From Pseudomonadota bacterium (GTDB lineage Bacteria; Myxococcota_A; Polyangia; Haliangiales; Haliangiaceae), in NCBI GenBank assembly GCA_022360315.1, contig JAKSDA010000613.1, positions 1 to 42,133 of the forward strand: a DNA stretch of 42,133 bases. The letters are read 5' to 3'. Made by a program: the position numbers and the translations under genes. Shown piece after piece: positions 24,277 to 32,635 of this stretch (its first letter is position 1; every line of letters begins with the position of its first letter). A model generated the notes under the pieces. The model worked only from the letters and a program-made list of their open reading frames with translations, did no database searches and was not told where the DNA came from.

Positions 24277-25512
24277 ATGGGTAGTACAGGGAAAGTCGGC
24301 AGCCGATCCTTACGACAGGTGAATCGCTCAGTAATACTGGATCTGATCCGCGGGGAAGATCGGATTTCGAGGTCGGAGTTGGCGCGGCGGTCCGGTCTGA
24401 CAAAGCCCACGGTTTCGACCATTGTCGATGTCCTGCTGCAGGAGGGAGTTGTGCGCCAGGTCGGGTTTGAGGGCAGTAATTCCGGCGGCGGACGTCCGGC
24501 ACGACTGATCGAGTTCAATGCCGATTCGGCGGCCTATCTGGGGGTTGAATTCGGACTGCATAAAACCAAGATCGCAGTCGCCGACGGGCGCGGGGGCATT
24601 TGTGCAGTAGTTAGCAAACCCGCTGCTGCAGGCGATCCACAGCGCACGATGCAACCGTTGAAACAGCTGGTGGTCCGGGCTCTGAAAAAGGCCGGTGTGC
24701 CCCGCAGTCGCGTACAGGCGGTGGGCGCGACAGTTCCCGGCCTGATCGATCAAAATACCGGAATATGCCGGTTGGCACCCAACCTGGGTTGGCGGAATTT
24801 TCCCCTGCGGGACGCTCTCGAAACGCTATTTCAACAGCAGGTGGTCGTTACCAACATCACTCAAGCAGCAGCGGTCGCAGAGGGTCGGTTGGGTGCAGCC
24901 CAGGGGGTCAATTCGTTCGTGTGGCTGTATCTGGGTGCCGGCGTCGGCGCGGGTATTGTCTCGGATGGCAGACCGTTCGAGGGCACGCGGGGATTTGCCG
25001 GTGAAATCGGCCACTGCCGGATTGCGGACGAGGATGTGCCCTGCGGCTGTGGCGAGTTTGGCCATTTCGAGGCATTTGCCTCGACAATGGCGATCCTTGA
25101 CCAAGCGCGGATCCTGGCCGCCAGACACCCTCGATCGCAATTGGCCCACATACGCCTCGACGACATCGGAAGCGTGCTGGACGCAGCGCGCAGTGGCGAC
25201 GCGGTTGCACGTCGTCTGCTCGAACGGGTGGCCAGCTACGTGGGCAAGGGATGTGCCGTGTTGGTAAATCTTCTCGATACTCAGCAAATCGTCCTGGGTG
25301 GTGATCTCGCGGCAGCGGGCGATTACTTCGTTCGGGCTGTCGAACATTCTATACGAGAGAATGCCCTGGTCGCGGACGCGGTTGGCGTGGTGAACTCGGC
25401 TCTGGAAGATCGGGCAGGTCTGCTCGGATCGGTGCTTCTGGCCATGGATCGCTCTCGCCAATCGTATCGGCTCGTCGCCGATGCTCACTACAGCCGAGTA
25501 CAACGGCGTTAG
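24277..25512 (+). CDS. xylR: ROK-family transcriptional repressor (XylR-like)
   Basis: 411 residues. An N-terminal winged HTH (about 10-75; ISRSELARRSGLTKPTVSTI is helix-turn-helix) is followed by a ROK sugar-kinase-like domain. LGVEFGLHKTKIAVAD, TVPGLID and GFAGEIGHCRI are recognisable. The family zinc site is usually GH-x-CxCGxxGCxE; here it reads CGCGEFGHFEAF, so the last cysteine is a histidine. Divergent from xylA and adjacent to xylB, it is best read as the xylose-responsive repressor of both transcripts. Confidence 0.88.
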   Translation: MGSTGKVGSRSLRQVNRSVILDLIRGEDRISRSELARRSGLTKPTVSTIVDVLLQEGVVRQVGFEGSNSGGGRPARLIEFNADSAAYLGVEFGLHKTKIAVADGRGGICAVVSKPAAAGDPQRTMQPLKQLVVRALKKAGVPRSRVQAVGATVPGLIDQNTGICRLAPNLGWRNFPLRDALETLFQQQVVVTNITQAAAVAEGRLGAAQGVNSFVWLYLGAGVGAGIVSDGRPFEGTRGFAGEIGHCRIADEDVPCGCGEFGHFEAFASTMAILDQARILAARHPRSQLAHIRLDDIGSVLDAARSGDAVARRLLERVASYVGKGCAVLVNLLDTQQIVLGGDLAAAGDYFVRAVEHSIRENALVADAVGVVNSALEDRAGLLGSVLLAMDRSRQSYRLVADAHYSRVQRR

Positions 25513-25613
25513 CCACATTTCTGCCGAATGTTACTCGACGGCGGACAAGTGATGATGAGAATCGCTATCGCGCACGAAGCAGGTAGAATTTTTAACTATA
25601 AGATGAATTATCT

Positions 25614-27104
25614 ATGTATATGGGATTGGATTTAGGTACATCTGGTATCAAGGCTGTACTGCTGTCAACAACTGGGCAGCTCGTGGCGCAGACCACCGTC
25701 TCGCTACCCATCAGTCACCCAAAACCATTGTGGTCGGAGCAAGATCCGGGTGAGTGGTGGCACGCCTGTGTCAAGGCAGTTGGCCTGTTGCGACATTCAT
25801 CGGCGGATCTGTCCGGTGTTGAGGCGATCGGCCTATCCGGTCAGATGCACGGCGCCACTCTGGTCGACGTAGATGGCCAGCCGCTGCGACCGTGCATTTT
25901 ATGGAACGACGGCCGCAGTTACGCGCAATGTGCAGAACTGGAAAAGAGACTCAGTGACTTTCGAACACTGTCCGGCAATTTGGCAATGCCTGGTTTCACT
26001 GCGCCGAAGCTGTTGTGGGTCGCCCGAGAGGAGCCGGAGCGATTCAGTCGAATACACAAAGTTCTGCTGCCCAAAGACTATGTGCGTTTCCGTCTGACTG
26101 GCGAGTTTGCCACTGATCTGTCGGATGCAGCTGGAACCCTTTGGCTGAATCCAGCTGAGCGGGCCTGGTCCAAACGTCTCATCGAGGCCTGCGATTTGGG
26201 CATCGAGCACATGCCTGCCCTGTTTGAAGGCAATGAAGTGACTGGCGTATTATCTCCGGCAGCGGCTGCCGAACTAAACATGCCGCGGGTTCCAGTGGTG
26301 GCGGGTGCCGGTGATAATGCTGCTGGCGCGGTGGGCATGGGGATTACTGAGCAAGGGCAGGCCTTCTTGTCTCTCGGCACCTCGGGTGTGTACTTTGCTG
26401 TTAGCGATCGGCATCAAGCCAACCCGAATCGCACAGTTCACGCGTTCTGTCATTGCTTGCCCAATCGCTGGAATCAGATGTCGGTTGCTCTGAGTGCAGC
26501 GAGCTGTCTGGCCTGGCTTGCTGACGTGACCAATACACCGGCCGGGGATCTGCTGAGCGAACTAGATGCGCGCAACGAGACGTCCACCGACGTGACTTTC
26601 TTACCCTATCTCTCGGGTGAACGGACTCCGCACAATGATCCCCATGCCAGAGGGGTATTTTTTGGCATCGGTGCCGATACCAGGCGTACCGATTTGACCT
26701 TGGCAGTTCTGGAGGGCGTTGCCTATGCATTTGCCGACGGTCAGGACGCCCTGGAAGCCGCTGGTACGAACATCGACGAAGTGACCCTGATCGGCGGGGG
26801 TGCGCGCTCCAGACGATGGCGTCAGTTGCTGGCGGATGTGTTGGGCAGGCCACTGACATTTCGCGACGGCGGCGAAGTAGGCCCCGGTCTCGGAGCTGCT
26901 CGGTTGGCCCAGCTCGGTGTAACTGGCGCGTTTTCACAGGAGCGACTGAGCGCAATCTGTCCACAGCCAGCGGAGCTGGATCGGCACGAGCCGAACGAGC
27001 GGTGTCGAGATTATCATCAGAGTCAACGGTATCGGTATCGCCGCCTGTATGAGTTGACCCACGAGCTGACTCGGCCTGATGTTGCGGCTTCCAGCCCATC
27101 GTGA
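25614..27104 (+). CDS. xylB: Xylulokinase
   Basis: 496 residues, typical length. FGGY kinase: MGLDLGTSGIKAVLL at the N-terminus, PLWSEQDPGEWW, IGLSGQMHGATLVD (with the catalytic-loop region), LPKDYVRFRLTG, GAGDNAAGAVGMG, LPYLSGERTPHND, and TLIGGGARSRRWRQLLADV. It phosphorylates D-xylulose to xylulose 5-phosphate for the pentose phosphate pathway. It lies 101 bases behind xylR on the same strand. The first ATG (25614) is used here; the second in-frame ATG at 25620 is equally possible. Confidence 0.97.
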   Translation: MYMGLDLGTSGIKAVLLSTTGQLVAQTTVSLPISHPKPLWSEQDPGEWWHACVKAVGLLRHSSADLSGVEAIGLSGQMHGATLVDVDGQPLRPCILWNDGRSYAQCAELEKRLSDFRTLSGNLAMPGFTAPKLLWVAREEPERFSRIHKVLLPKDYVRFRLTGEFATDLSDAAGTLWLNPAERAWSKRLIEACDLGIEHMPALFEGNEVTGVLSPAAAAELNMPRVPVVAGAGDNAAGAVGMGITEQGQAFLSLGTSGVYFAVSDRHQANPNRTVHAFCHCLPNRWNQMSVALSAASCLAWLADVTNTPAGDLLSELDARNETSTDVTFLPYLSGERTPHNDPHARGVFFGIGADTRRTDLTLAVLEGVAYAFADGQDALEAAGTNIDEVTLIGGGARSRRWRQLLADVLGRPLTFRDGGEVGPGLGAARLAQLGVTGAFSQERLSAICPQPAELDRHEPNERCRDYHQSQRYRYRRLYELTHELTRPDVAASSPS

Positions 27105-27300
27105 TTCCTGCCAATACTGCCAGGCAATCAACAAGTACGTGATCCCTGGCTTCGGCCGCCAGTGGAATCGCCTCCCGGAGTACTTCGCACCGGGCACGCT
27201 TGCGCGCGCTCCCACGATCGATGCACCGAGATCGGCGAGTCTTTGCTCGATTTGACAGTTGGCGCAAGTCAGTTCGATCCGCCTGGTTTTCCGGGAAACA

Positions 27301-28428
27301 TCAGCGCCAGGTGGCTGCGAATACGCGCAGCAAGTTGCGACCCAGTATCTTGTCCACCCGTCCCTGGCTGTGACCGCGGGCCAACAGCATCGTGGCCAGA
27401 GTTTCGAGGCGTCTCGGTGTATTGAGGTCAGCGGCAAACAAATATCCGGTTTCTGTTTCGCCGGGAGCAGCGATTCCGCTCTCGCGGCGTTCGCGGATGT
27501 TGTCGGCGAACTTCTTGCGGTATTCGTCGGTTAGCTCGGTCGGCGAAATGGTTCCGTCGGTGCCGATGGACACATGATCTTCTCCGGCCACATCGATCGC
27601 GTGTTCGAGGTGTCGAATCACGTCGGCCGCTTCTGGCTGGCGGCCACCAGCCAGGTAGGGCATCACATAGATACCGACCACACCGCCCTTGTCGGCCACA
27701 GCCCGCAACTCTTGGTCGCTTCGATGGCGAGGATGCTCGATCACTGCAGCGCAGCCAGTATGGGTGAACGCAATCGGTTTTGTCGATATTGCGATGGCAT
27801 CTGCGGCGGTCCGACGACCACAGTGGCTCAGGTCGACGAGGATGCCCAGTTCGTTCATAACCTCGATGGCCTGGTGGCCAGTGCGACTCAAACCGGCGTC
27901 GGATGGCTCCATGCAGCCGTCGCCGAGTAGATTGCGCCGGTTGTACGTCGGCTGGATCACCCGGATGCCAAACTGGTGCATGACCGGCAACCGATCGAGG
28001 TCGGTCTCGAACGACACACCGTCTTGCAAGCCGTAGACAAGCCCGGTGCGGGCTTCTTTCTCGGCCCGGTTGATATCGGCGGCGCGGCGGATGGGGAGCA
28101 GCGCCTGTGGATGAGCGTCGATCTGCGACTCCCAAAACGCAATCGATCGCATGATATCGGCAAACGCCCGCAGCGCCGGCACCGTGCCAACAGACCCCAC
28201 GGTGAGGTGTGTACAGGTGAGTCCCGACTGCCGCAGATGTCCGACCTGGGCCGGGGTGAGTGGGTGATGCCAATCGGTTTTCATGCCGCCCGGAAAGCCC
28301 AGACCGTCAATGACAATGACCCGGTCGTAGCTGGTCGATGGACTTGCCACAGCGGGACGCCGGGGCATTGCACAGCTGGCGGCAAATAGAGACAAGCAGG
28401 AAGCAAACTCGCGTCGCGTGAGTGACAT
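27301..28428 (-). CDS. Membrane dipeptidase (peptidase M19) with twin-arginine lipoprotein-like signal
   Basis: 375 residues from the ATG at 28428, chosen because the signal LTRREFASCLSLFAASCA follows directly. The frame is open much further upstream, but that part is non-protein-like. Renal-dipeptidase fold: VIVIDGLGFPGG near the start (the usual DGHxD is altered), LVYGLQDG, RVIQPTYNRRNLLGDG, LGILVDLSHCGRRTAADA, AFTHTGC and VSIGTDGT. M19 enzymes cleave dipeptides, including D-residues, in the envelope. It lies 211 bases downstream of the RiPP precursor on the same strand, so a role in processing or self-protection is possible but unproven. Confidence 0.85.
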   Translation of the reverse strand: MSLTRREFASCLSLFAASCAMPRRPAVASPSTSYDRVIVIDGLGFPGGMKTDWHHPLTPAQVGHLRQSGLTCTHLTVGSVGTVPALRAFADIMRSIAFWESQIDAHPQALLPIRRAADINRAEKEARTGLVYGLQDGVSFETDLDRLPVMHQFGIRVIQPTYNRRNLLGDGCMEPSDAGLSRTGHQAIEVMNELGILVDLSHCGRRTAADAIAISTKPIAFTHTGCAAVIEHPRHRSDQELRAVADKGGVVGIYVMPYLAGGRQPEAADVIRHLEHAIDVAGEDHVSIGTDGTISPTELTDEYRKKFADNIRERRESGIAAPGETETGYLFAADLNTPRRLETLATMLLARGHSQGRVDKILGRNLLRVFAATWR

Positions 28429-28639
28429 GGTACTGGGTATATACACCCAACGTCGGGAAATAGGGCAATCGAGGACCGCTGCCCGGCGGGCCAGTGTCAC
28501 CGGTATCGACATGCGGCCCACGCGGGCACGACAGCCCAGGGAGCATGTCATGGTGGTGGGACAGCGCCAGTGGTTGTCTGGACACAGGGCGGTTTCAGTG
28601 TCCAGGTCTCTTGCGCGAGCTCTGACCAGCGGAATATGA

Positions 28640-29029
28640 TCACGTTTTCTTCTTCGCAGGACGCCTAAAGGGAGGGAACTTGCGGGACCGTGAGGGAGAC
28701 ACCGGTTGTGTTGGGTCATTGATGGGGGGAAATCCCGGCGCGACCACGCCATACATGGGCTGTATAGTGCCCAGGTCCAGCTTTCCACCAAAAGCGAGTT
28801 CCAGATGGTCGGCCGTGAGGCCGTTGAGAATACCGCCCGGCTTGCGCAGCTCGTCTTGCTCGAGAATTTGAACCGTGGCCGTTGCAAGCTCCTCCTGAGT
28901 GAAGTCATAGCCCGCTTCTCGCGCGGTTTTTCGGCGTTCGCACGCGGTACCGGCTTTGTCGAGCCGAGCGCGAAAATCCCCGTCGTTTAGCAATTTTTTA
29001 TAGAAATTTTTTACCTTTTTCAGAATCAT
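28640..29029 (-). CDS. Nif11-type RiPP precursor with a Met-Tyr-Gly core motif
   Basis: 129 residues from the ATG at 29029, with AGGAG seven bases upstream. Residues 1-58 match the Nif11 leader domain (NFYKKLLNDGDFRARLDKAG, AGYDFTQEELATATVQIL). The leader ends in LTADHLELAFGG, the equivalent of the double-glycine cleavage motif, with GG at 81-82. The 47-residue core follows: KLDLGTIQPMYGVVAPGFPP, then a Pro/Ser/Lys/Arg-rich tail. Met92-Tyr93-Gly94 followed by VVAP resembles the XYG sites of spliceotide precursors, where a radical SAM splicease removes a tyramine unit to leave an alpha-keto-beta-amino acid. The radical SAM/SPASM gene and a small coupled gene precede it on the same strand. The splicing chemistry is inference from the motif; the leader family is well supported. 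Confidence 0.85.
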   Translation of the reverse strand: MILKKVKNFYKKLLNDGDFRARLDKAGTACERRKTAREAGYDFTQEELATATVQILEQDELRKPGGILNGLTADHLELAFGGKLDLGTIQPMYGVVAPGFPPINDPTQPVSPSRSRKFPPFRRPAKKKT

Positions 29030-29087
29030 CGTTTTCTCCTTTCCAAACAATCAAAAGACATCGTGGTGTATCAAATTGTAACGTGTT

Positions 29088-29321
29088 TTAGACCGAGCCT
29101 TTTTCTTCTCGGTCCAGAGCTTGTTTCGCCTGCAAGACGGCCCTGAACTTGGCCAGCTGATCGTTCCAGGCCGAGCGAGGCAGCAGGGGGCGAGGTGTCT
29201 CGTCTTCGAGCGGTAACCGTTGTGGCAATGATTCTGAGTCTTCCGTTTTTTGAGCGGAAGAGACATAATCACTCCGACTAACAAGAGTCGATGTACGTTT
29301 ATTGGCAACTGGGTTTTTCAT
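29088..29321 (-). CDS. Small hydrophilic protein of unknown function, translationally coupled to the radical SAM gene
   Basis: 77 residues. The start codon overlaps the stop of the radical SAM gene in an ATGA arrangement (29318-29321), which argues strongly that it is real. The sequence is charged and low in hydrophobics: an N-terminal Lys/Ser/Thr-rich part (NPVANKRTSTLVSRSDYVSS), a Pro-rich centre and a C-terminal helix (WNDQLAKFRAVLQAKQALD). I do not recognise a family. By position it could be an accessory like the small partner (PlpY) of spliceases, but I see no RRE-like winged-helix pattern. It lies 58 bases ahead of the precursor gene. Confidence 0.6.
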   Translation of the reverse strand: MKNPVANKRTSTLVSRSDYVSSAQKTEDSESLPQRLPLEDETPRPLLPRSAWNDQLAKFRAVLQAKQALDREEKGSV

Positions 29322-30634
29322 GTGTTTACCACCGGGAGGAACGTTACCGGGCGCCAGCTCGGGTTTGAACTGGCAGTTGCCCGGCCATCTGCTGATCGCA
29401 CCTCGGGTGCCCAACCTTGTGGCCACTGAATGCGCTCAGCGGTAAAATGCAGGGCATCGTTTTCTGGCCAGGGAGCGCTTTGCGGCTCTTCTACGAGCTC
29501 AAAGACACCGTTGTCAAAAGGCAGTCCCCGGGCCCTTGTCCTGGCGACCACTCGCTCTCGAATTCCCCGCCTGGCCTGAGCGAGTGCGCGGTGGTGACAG
29601 TAGGGATTATTGCCTCGGCGGTCGAAGAAAACGTGAGCAGTAAAGGAACAACCGCCGCGACAGAGCTCGGCGAATTGGCAACTCTTGCAAAACCCCCACA
29701 GATGCTCTGTCCCCCGGGCACTATCCGCCCCCAGATTGAAGCGCAGTTCTTCGCGCTTTTCGACGATCGTCCGCAGGGAGTCGTTGCGGATATTGCCCCC
29801 GGTGTAGGCTGCAGTGGGGAGTGAGGGGCAACCTTTGATCGCACCGTCAGCTTCAATGCCCAGGACAGCCAGTCCAGCGTTGCATCCCTGCCAGAATTGC
29901 CAGGGATCTGCGTGCCCGCGCCCTCGCAGCAGTCGTTCGTAGGGGCCGTAGTAGCCGATGTTGTTGCCTGCCTGCACCATCACGCCTTCCCGATAGGCGC
30001 GCTCGGCGAGGCGAGCGAGCATGGGGTATAAATCCAGCAGTTCATGGGGTTGCATGAGGATGTCATGGTTGTCGGCAGCGTTCCCCATGGGGACAGTCAA
30101 CTGAATTTGCCAGGCAAAGGCCCCCGCATCGCGAATTCGCCGGTAGATCTGCGGAAATTCTGGCGCCGAGAGGCGATTGATCTGAGTATTGCAGCCGAAG
30201 CGAATGCCGACTTGCTCGAGATGGCTCATGGTTTTGAACGCCCACTGCCAGGAGCCTTTTTTCCCCCGCAGGCGATCGTGGGTTGCTTCCAGGCCATCGA
30301 CCGAGACCGAGACGACCTCGATCCCCGCTGCCTTCATCCGGCGAGCTGTATCGAGACTTATACCCAGGCCGCCGGTAGTCATGCCGCAGGTCATTCCCGC
30401 GTCGCTGATCGCCTTGGCAATTTGCAGCCAATCGGAGCGCAAGAACGCTTCGCCCCCGATCAGCGTGACTTCTTTGATCCCGATGTCAGCCAGTTGTCTG
30501 ACCAGGTCCAGGGCCTCATCGGTAGATAGTTCATCTGTGCGCTCCTGGCCGGCACGGGAGCCGCAATGCTGGCAGGAGAGGTTGCACTTGAGGGTTATTT
30601 CCCAAACTGCATACGTGATTCTTCGATTCGCCAT
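29318..30634 (-). CDS. Radical SAM/SPASM peptide-maturation enzyme (splicease-like)
   Basis: 438 residues from the ATG at 30634 (GGAG eight bases upstream). The radical SAM cluster motif is CNLSCQHC (Cys17, Cys21, Cys24). A TIM-barrel core follows (VTLIGGEAFLR, SVSVDGLEATHD, GCNTQINRLSAPEF, QIQLTVPMGNAADN). The C-terminal SPASM region is cysteine-rich: CNAGLAVLGIEADGAIKGCP, FCKSCQFAELCRGGC and YCHHRAL supply auxiliary 4Fe-4S ligands. The frame remains open upstream (PLPAEKLYGERS precedes the Met), with only TTG at 30652 as an alternative start. The true N-terminus may be longer, begin at a rare codon, or have been frameshifted. It heads the operon with the 77-residue protein and the Nif11 precursor, hence a RiPP maturase. 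Substrate chemistry is inferred from the XYG motif in the precursor. Confidence 0.85.
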   Translation of the reverse strand: MANRRITYAVWEITLKCNLSCQHCGSRAGQERTDELSTDEALDLVRQLADIGIKEVTLIGGEAFLRSDWLQIAKAISDAGMTCGMTTGGLGISLDTARRMKAAGIEVVSVSVDGLEATHDRLRGKKGSWQWAFKTMSHLEQVGIRFGCNTQINRLSAPEFPQIYRRIRDAGAFAWQIQLTVPMGNAADNHDILMQPHELLDLYPMLARLAERAYREGVMVQAGNNIGYYGPYERLLRGRGHADPWQFWQGCNAGLAVLGIEADGAIKGCPSLPTAAYTGGNIRNDSLRTIVEKREELRFNLGADSARGTEHLWGFCKSCQFAELCRGGCSFTAHVFFDRRGNNPYCHHRALAQARRGIRERVVARTRARGLPFDNGVFELVEEPQSAPWPENDALHFTAERIQWPQGWAPEVRSADGRATASSNPSWRPVTFLPVVNT

Positions 30635-30906
30635 GGATCGTTCTCCATACAATTTCTCCGCGGGCAGTGGCTTGATTTGTCCGCTGCTGATCTTTTCGTC
30701 ATGGCACTGGTAGCAATCTGCGTGCCGCGAAGATGAGCAGCTGTTCTTGCTGGCAATTCAGCAACTTGCCGATTCGAATCCACTGATTTGTAAAGCGGGC
30801 GACACAGCTTTGGCCGGCGTTGAGCAAATCTCTACACCATGGGCGCAGACCCGCCGTCGAGTATCGATTTCATGCCCCCACCCAGCGGTTGTTGTCTTTT
30901 GGCAGA

Positions 30907-31740
30907 CTATCTGGCGTGATCCGAACACGCCGCATAGAGGGCTTCGACCGCAGCACGGTCGCGGCCAAAGCGACAGTCTTTTTCGCGCTTGTGCTCGAAA
31001 TACTTGCCGGTGACCGGCGGCGGGCCGTGCTCCTGGTCGCCGACCGCCAGCCAGACCGGCGTGGCCGCACCGGTTTGGGGGCTCTCGTGGCCACCAAAGC
31101 CCAGACTATTGGACAACCGCGAGTTGACGTCGCCCGGGTGACAGGCATTGACCGAGATGCCCGAGGACGCGAGGCGCTCGGCAAATGCCACGGTCAACAT
31201 GCGATTGGCCTGTTTGGACTGGCGATACGCAGTATCGTTGTCATAACGACGACGCCGAAACTGCAGATCGTCGATGTCCAGGTCGCCGGCCCAATAACTG
31301 GCCACATTAACAACCCGAGCTGGAGCCGATCGGGCGAGCACGGCCTCGAATTCCCGGGTCAGCCAAAAATAGCCCATGATGTTGGTGGCAAATTGCACCT
31401 CGAGCCCGTCTGCTGTCTCGCGGCGCTGGCGCGGCGTATCGGCCGCATTGTTGACCAGCACGTGCAGCGGCCCCGACCACCGCGCGGCCAGCTCCCGGAT
31501 CGATTGACGGAGTGATAGATCGACGATCTCGCAGCTCACCTGGCGGTTTCCCGTGGCTCGACGGAGGCCTGTGGCGGCCGCCTCGGCCCTGGCCCGATCG
31601 CGGCACGTCAGGACTACATGATAGCCCGGATGCGCCGCGATACCTGCCGCGATCGCCTTGCCTATGGCACCTGTCGCCCCCGTGACCATAGCGATCCGTG
31701 GTGATTCGTCCGACCGGGGTCGCGCGTCGCTTTCACTCAT
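30907..31740 (-). CDS. Short-chain dehydrogenase/reductase (retinol dehydrogenase-like)
   Basis: 277 residues from ATG 31740 with GGGGAG seven bases upstream. Classical SDR: nucleotide-binding TGATGAIG, LVNNAAD, catalytic Ser in VVNVASYW, and Tyr-x-x-x-Lys in YRQSK, followed by NACHPGDVNSRLS. It has the long WW-domain-oxidoreductase/retinol-dehydrogenase-like layout. Substrate unknown. It follows the tandem GST-N gene by 31 bases on the same strand, suggesting co-transcription. It is unlikely to be part of the RiPP operon (about 270-base gap). Confidence 0.85.
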   Translation of the reverse strand: MSESDARPRSDESPRIAMVTGATGAIGKAIAAGIAAHPGYHVVLTCRDRARAEAAATGLRRATGNRQVSCEIVDLSLRQSIRELAARWSGPLHVLVNNAADTPRQRRETADGLEVQFATNIMGYFWLTREFEAVLARSAPARVVNVASYWAGDLDIDDLQFRRRRYDNDTAYRQSKQANRMLTVAFAERLASSGISVNACHPGDVNSRLSNSLGFGGHESPQTGAATPVWLAVGDQEHGPPPVTGKYFEHKREKDCRFGRDRAAVEALYAACSDHAR

Positions 31741-31771
31741 CAAATCACTCCCCGTTCATCGAGCTCGTTCC

Positions 31772-32536
31772 CTATAAAGCATACGTTTCGACCAGGTATT
31801 GGACAATATCTGCTGATTCGAAAAGCTCGACACCGGTATTGGGGTCGAGCAGGTAGGGCACCATGACCCGGCCGGTCCGCTCGGCGAATTGGCGCCGTTT
31901 GACGGTGGTGTAGGGCTTGCCCGGGGCAAAGCGATAGCGCAGGCCGGGCGGCAGGTAATCGACCAGACCGGGGCCCCGGCCCAGGTTACGCAGCTTGTAG
32001 GCCAGTTCGAGCTCGCACAGGGTTTCCCGGACCAGACGGCAGAACGGGCTGGCCTCGATGCTATAGAGCTCGAGCGGCTGGTCTGGCTGGCGCGACGGCC
32101 GGGCTTTGACGCCGCGATGCAGGCGCACCGCTGTGGCCAGAAACGAGGTCGTATTGGCCAGCGGGCCAATACGCAGCCGCGCCGATGGTCGACCGTTGCC
32201 GTACCGGTCAAACAGATAATCGACGATGTCGGCCGACTCGTAGAGCGTTTGCCCAGTATTGGGATCGACGAGAAATGGAAACTGTTTTTTGCCGCCGATC
32301 TCGATGGCCCGCGGCCGATGCACCTTGCCGCCGCGCGGACAGGGATAGATCATCGCGTCGAGATCGAGTTCGGTGAGCGCTTCGCGCACTTTGCGGCAAA
32401 ATGGCGACGCTTCGAACTCGTAGAGCTCGACCAGCTTGTTGGGGACAACCGCGCCGCGGGTCGCGTGAATGCCAGAGCCGAGTCGCGCAACCGCGCCAAC
32501 AGTTGCCGTGATCAGGTCAAAGGTTCGGTTCATCAT
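31772..32536 (-). CDS. Tandem glutathione S-transferase N-terminal (thioredoxin-fold) protein
   Basis: 254 residues if started at ATG 32536; the next ATG (32533) is as likely, and neither has a clear RBS. Two homologous GST_N_3/thioredoxin-fold modules: ELYEFEASPFCRKVREAL..ESADIVDYLFDRYG and ELYSIEASPFCRLVRETL..ESADIVQYLVETY. Each has a conserved S-P-F-C N-terminal active-site motif and a P-F/Y-L-x-D-P-N-T-G loop. No GST C-terminal helical domain is present. A role in thiol redox or as a glutathione-dependent partner of the adjacent SDR is inference. Confidence 0.8.
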   Translation of the reverse strand: MMNRTFDLITATVGAVARLGSGIHATRGAVVPNKLVELYEFEASPFCRKVREALTELDLDAMIYPCPRGGKVHRPRAIEIGGKKQFPFLVDPNTGQTLYESADIVDYLFDRYGNGRPSARLRIGPLANTTSFLATAVRLHRGVKARPSRQPDQPLELYSIEASPFCRLVRETLCELELAYKLRNLGRGPGLVDYLPPGLRYRFAPGKPYTTVKRRQFAERTGRVMVPYLLDPNTGVELFESADIVQYLVETYAL

Positions 32537-32635
32537 TTCGGGCGGGCCCAAACTACGTGACGCATGATGTCATCGTCAAGCCGTGGCGCACTCGATGCCG
32601 CGCATTTTGGGCCACACGCATACGGGGGACCACAA

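Noticed and set aside
30595..30783. Small ORF overlapping the radical SAM start on the same strand
   Set aside because: It starts with GTG, has no RBS and is out of frame with the maturase; more likely reflects a shifted or lost N-terminus than a gene.
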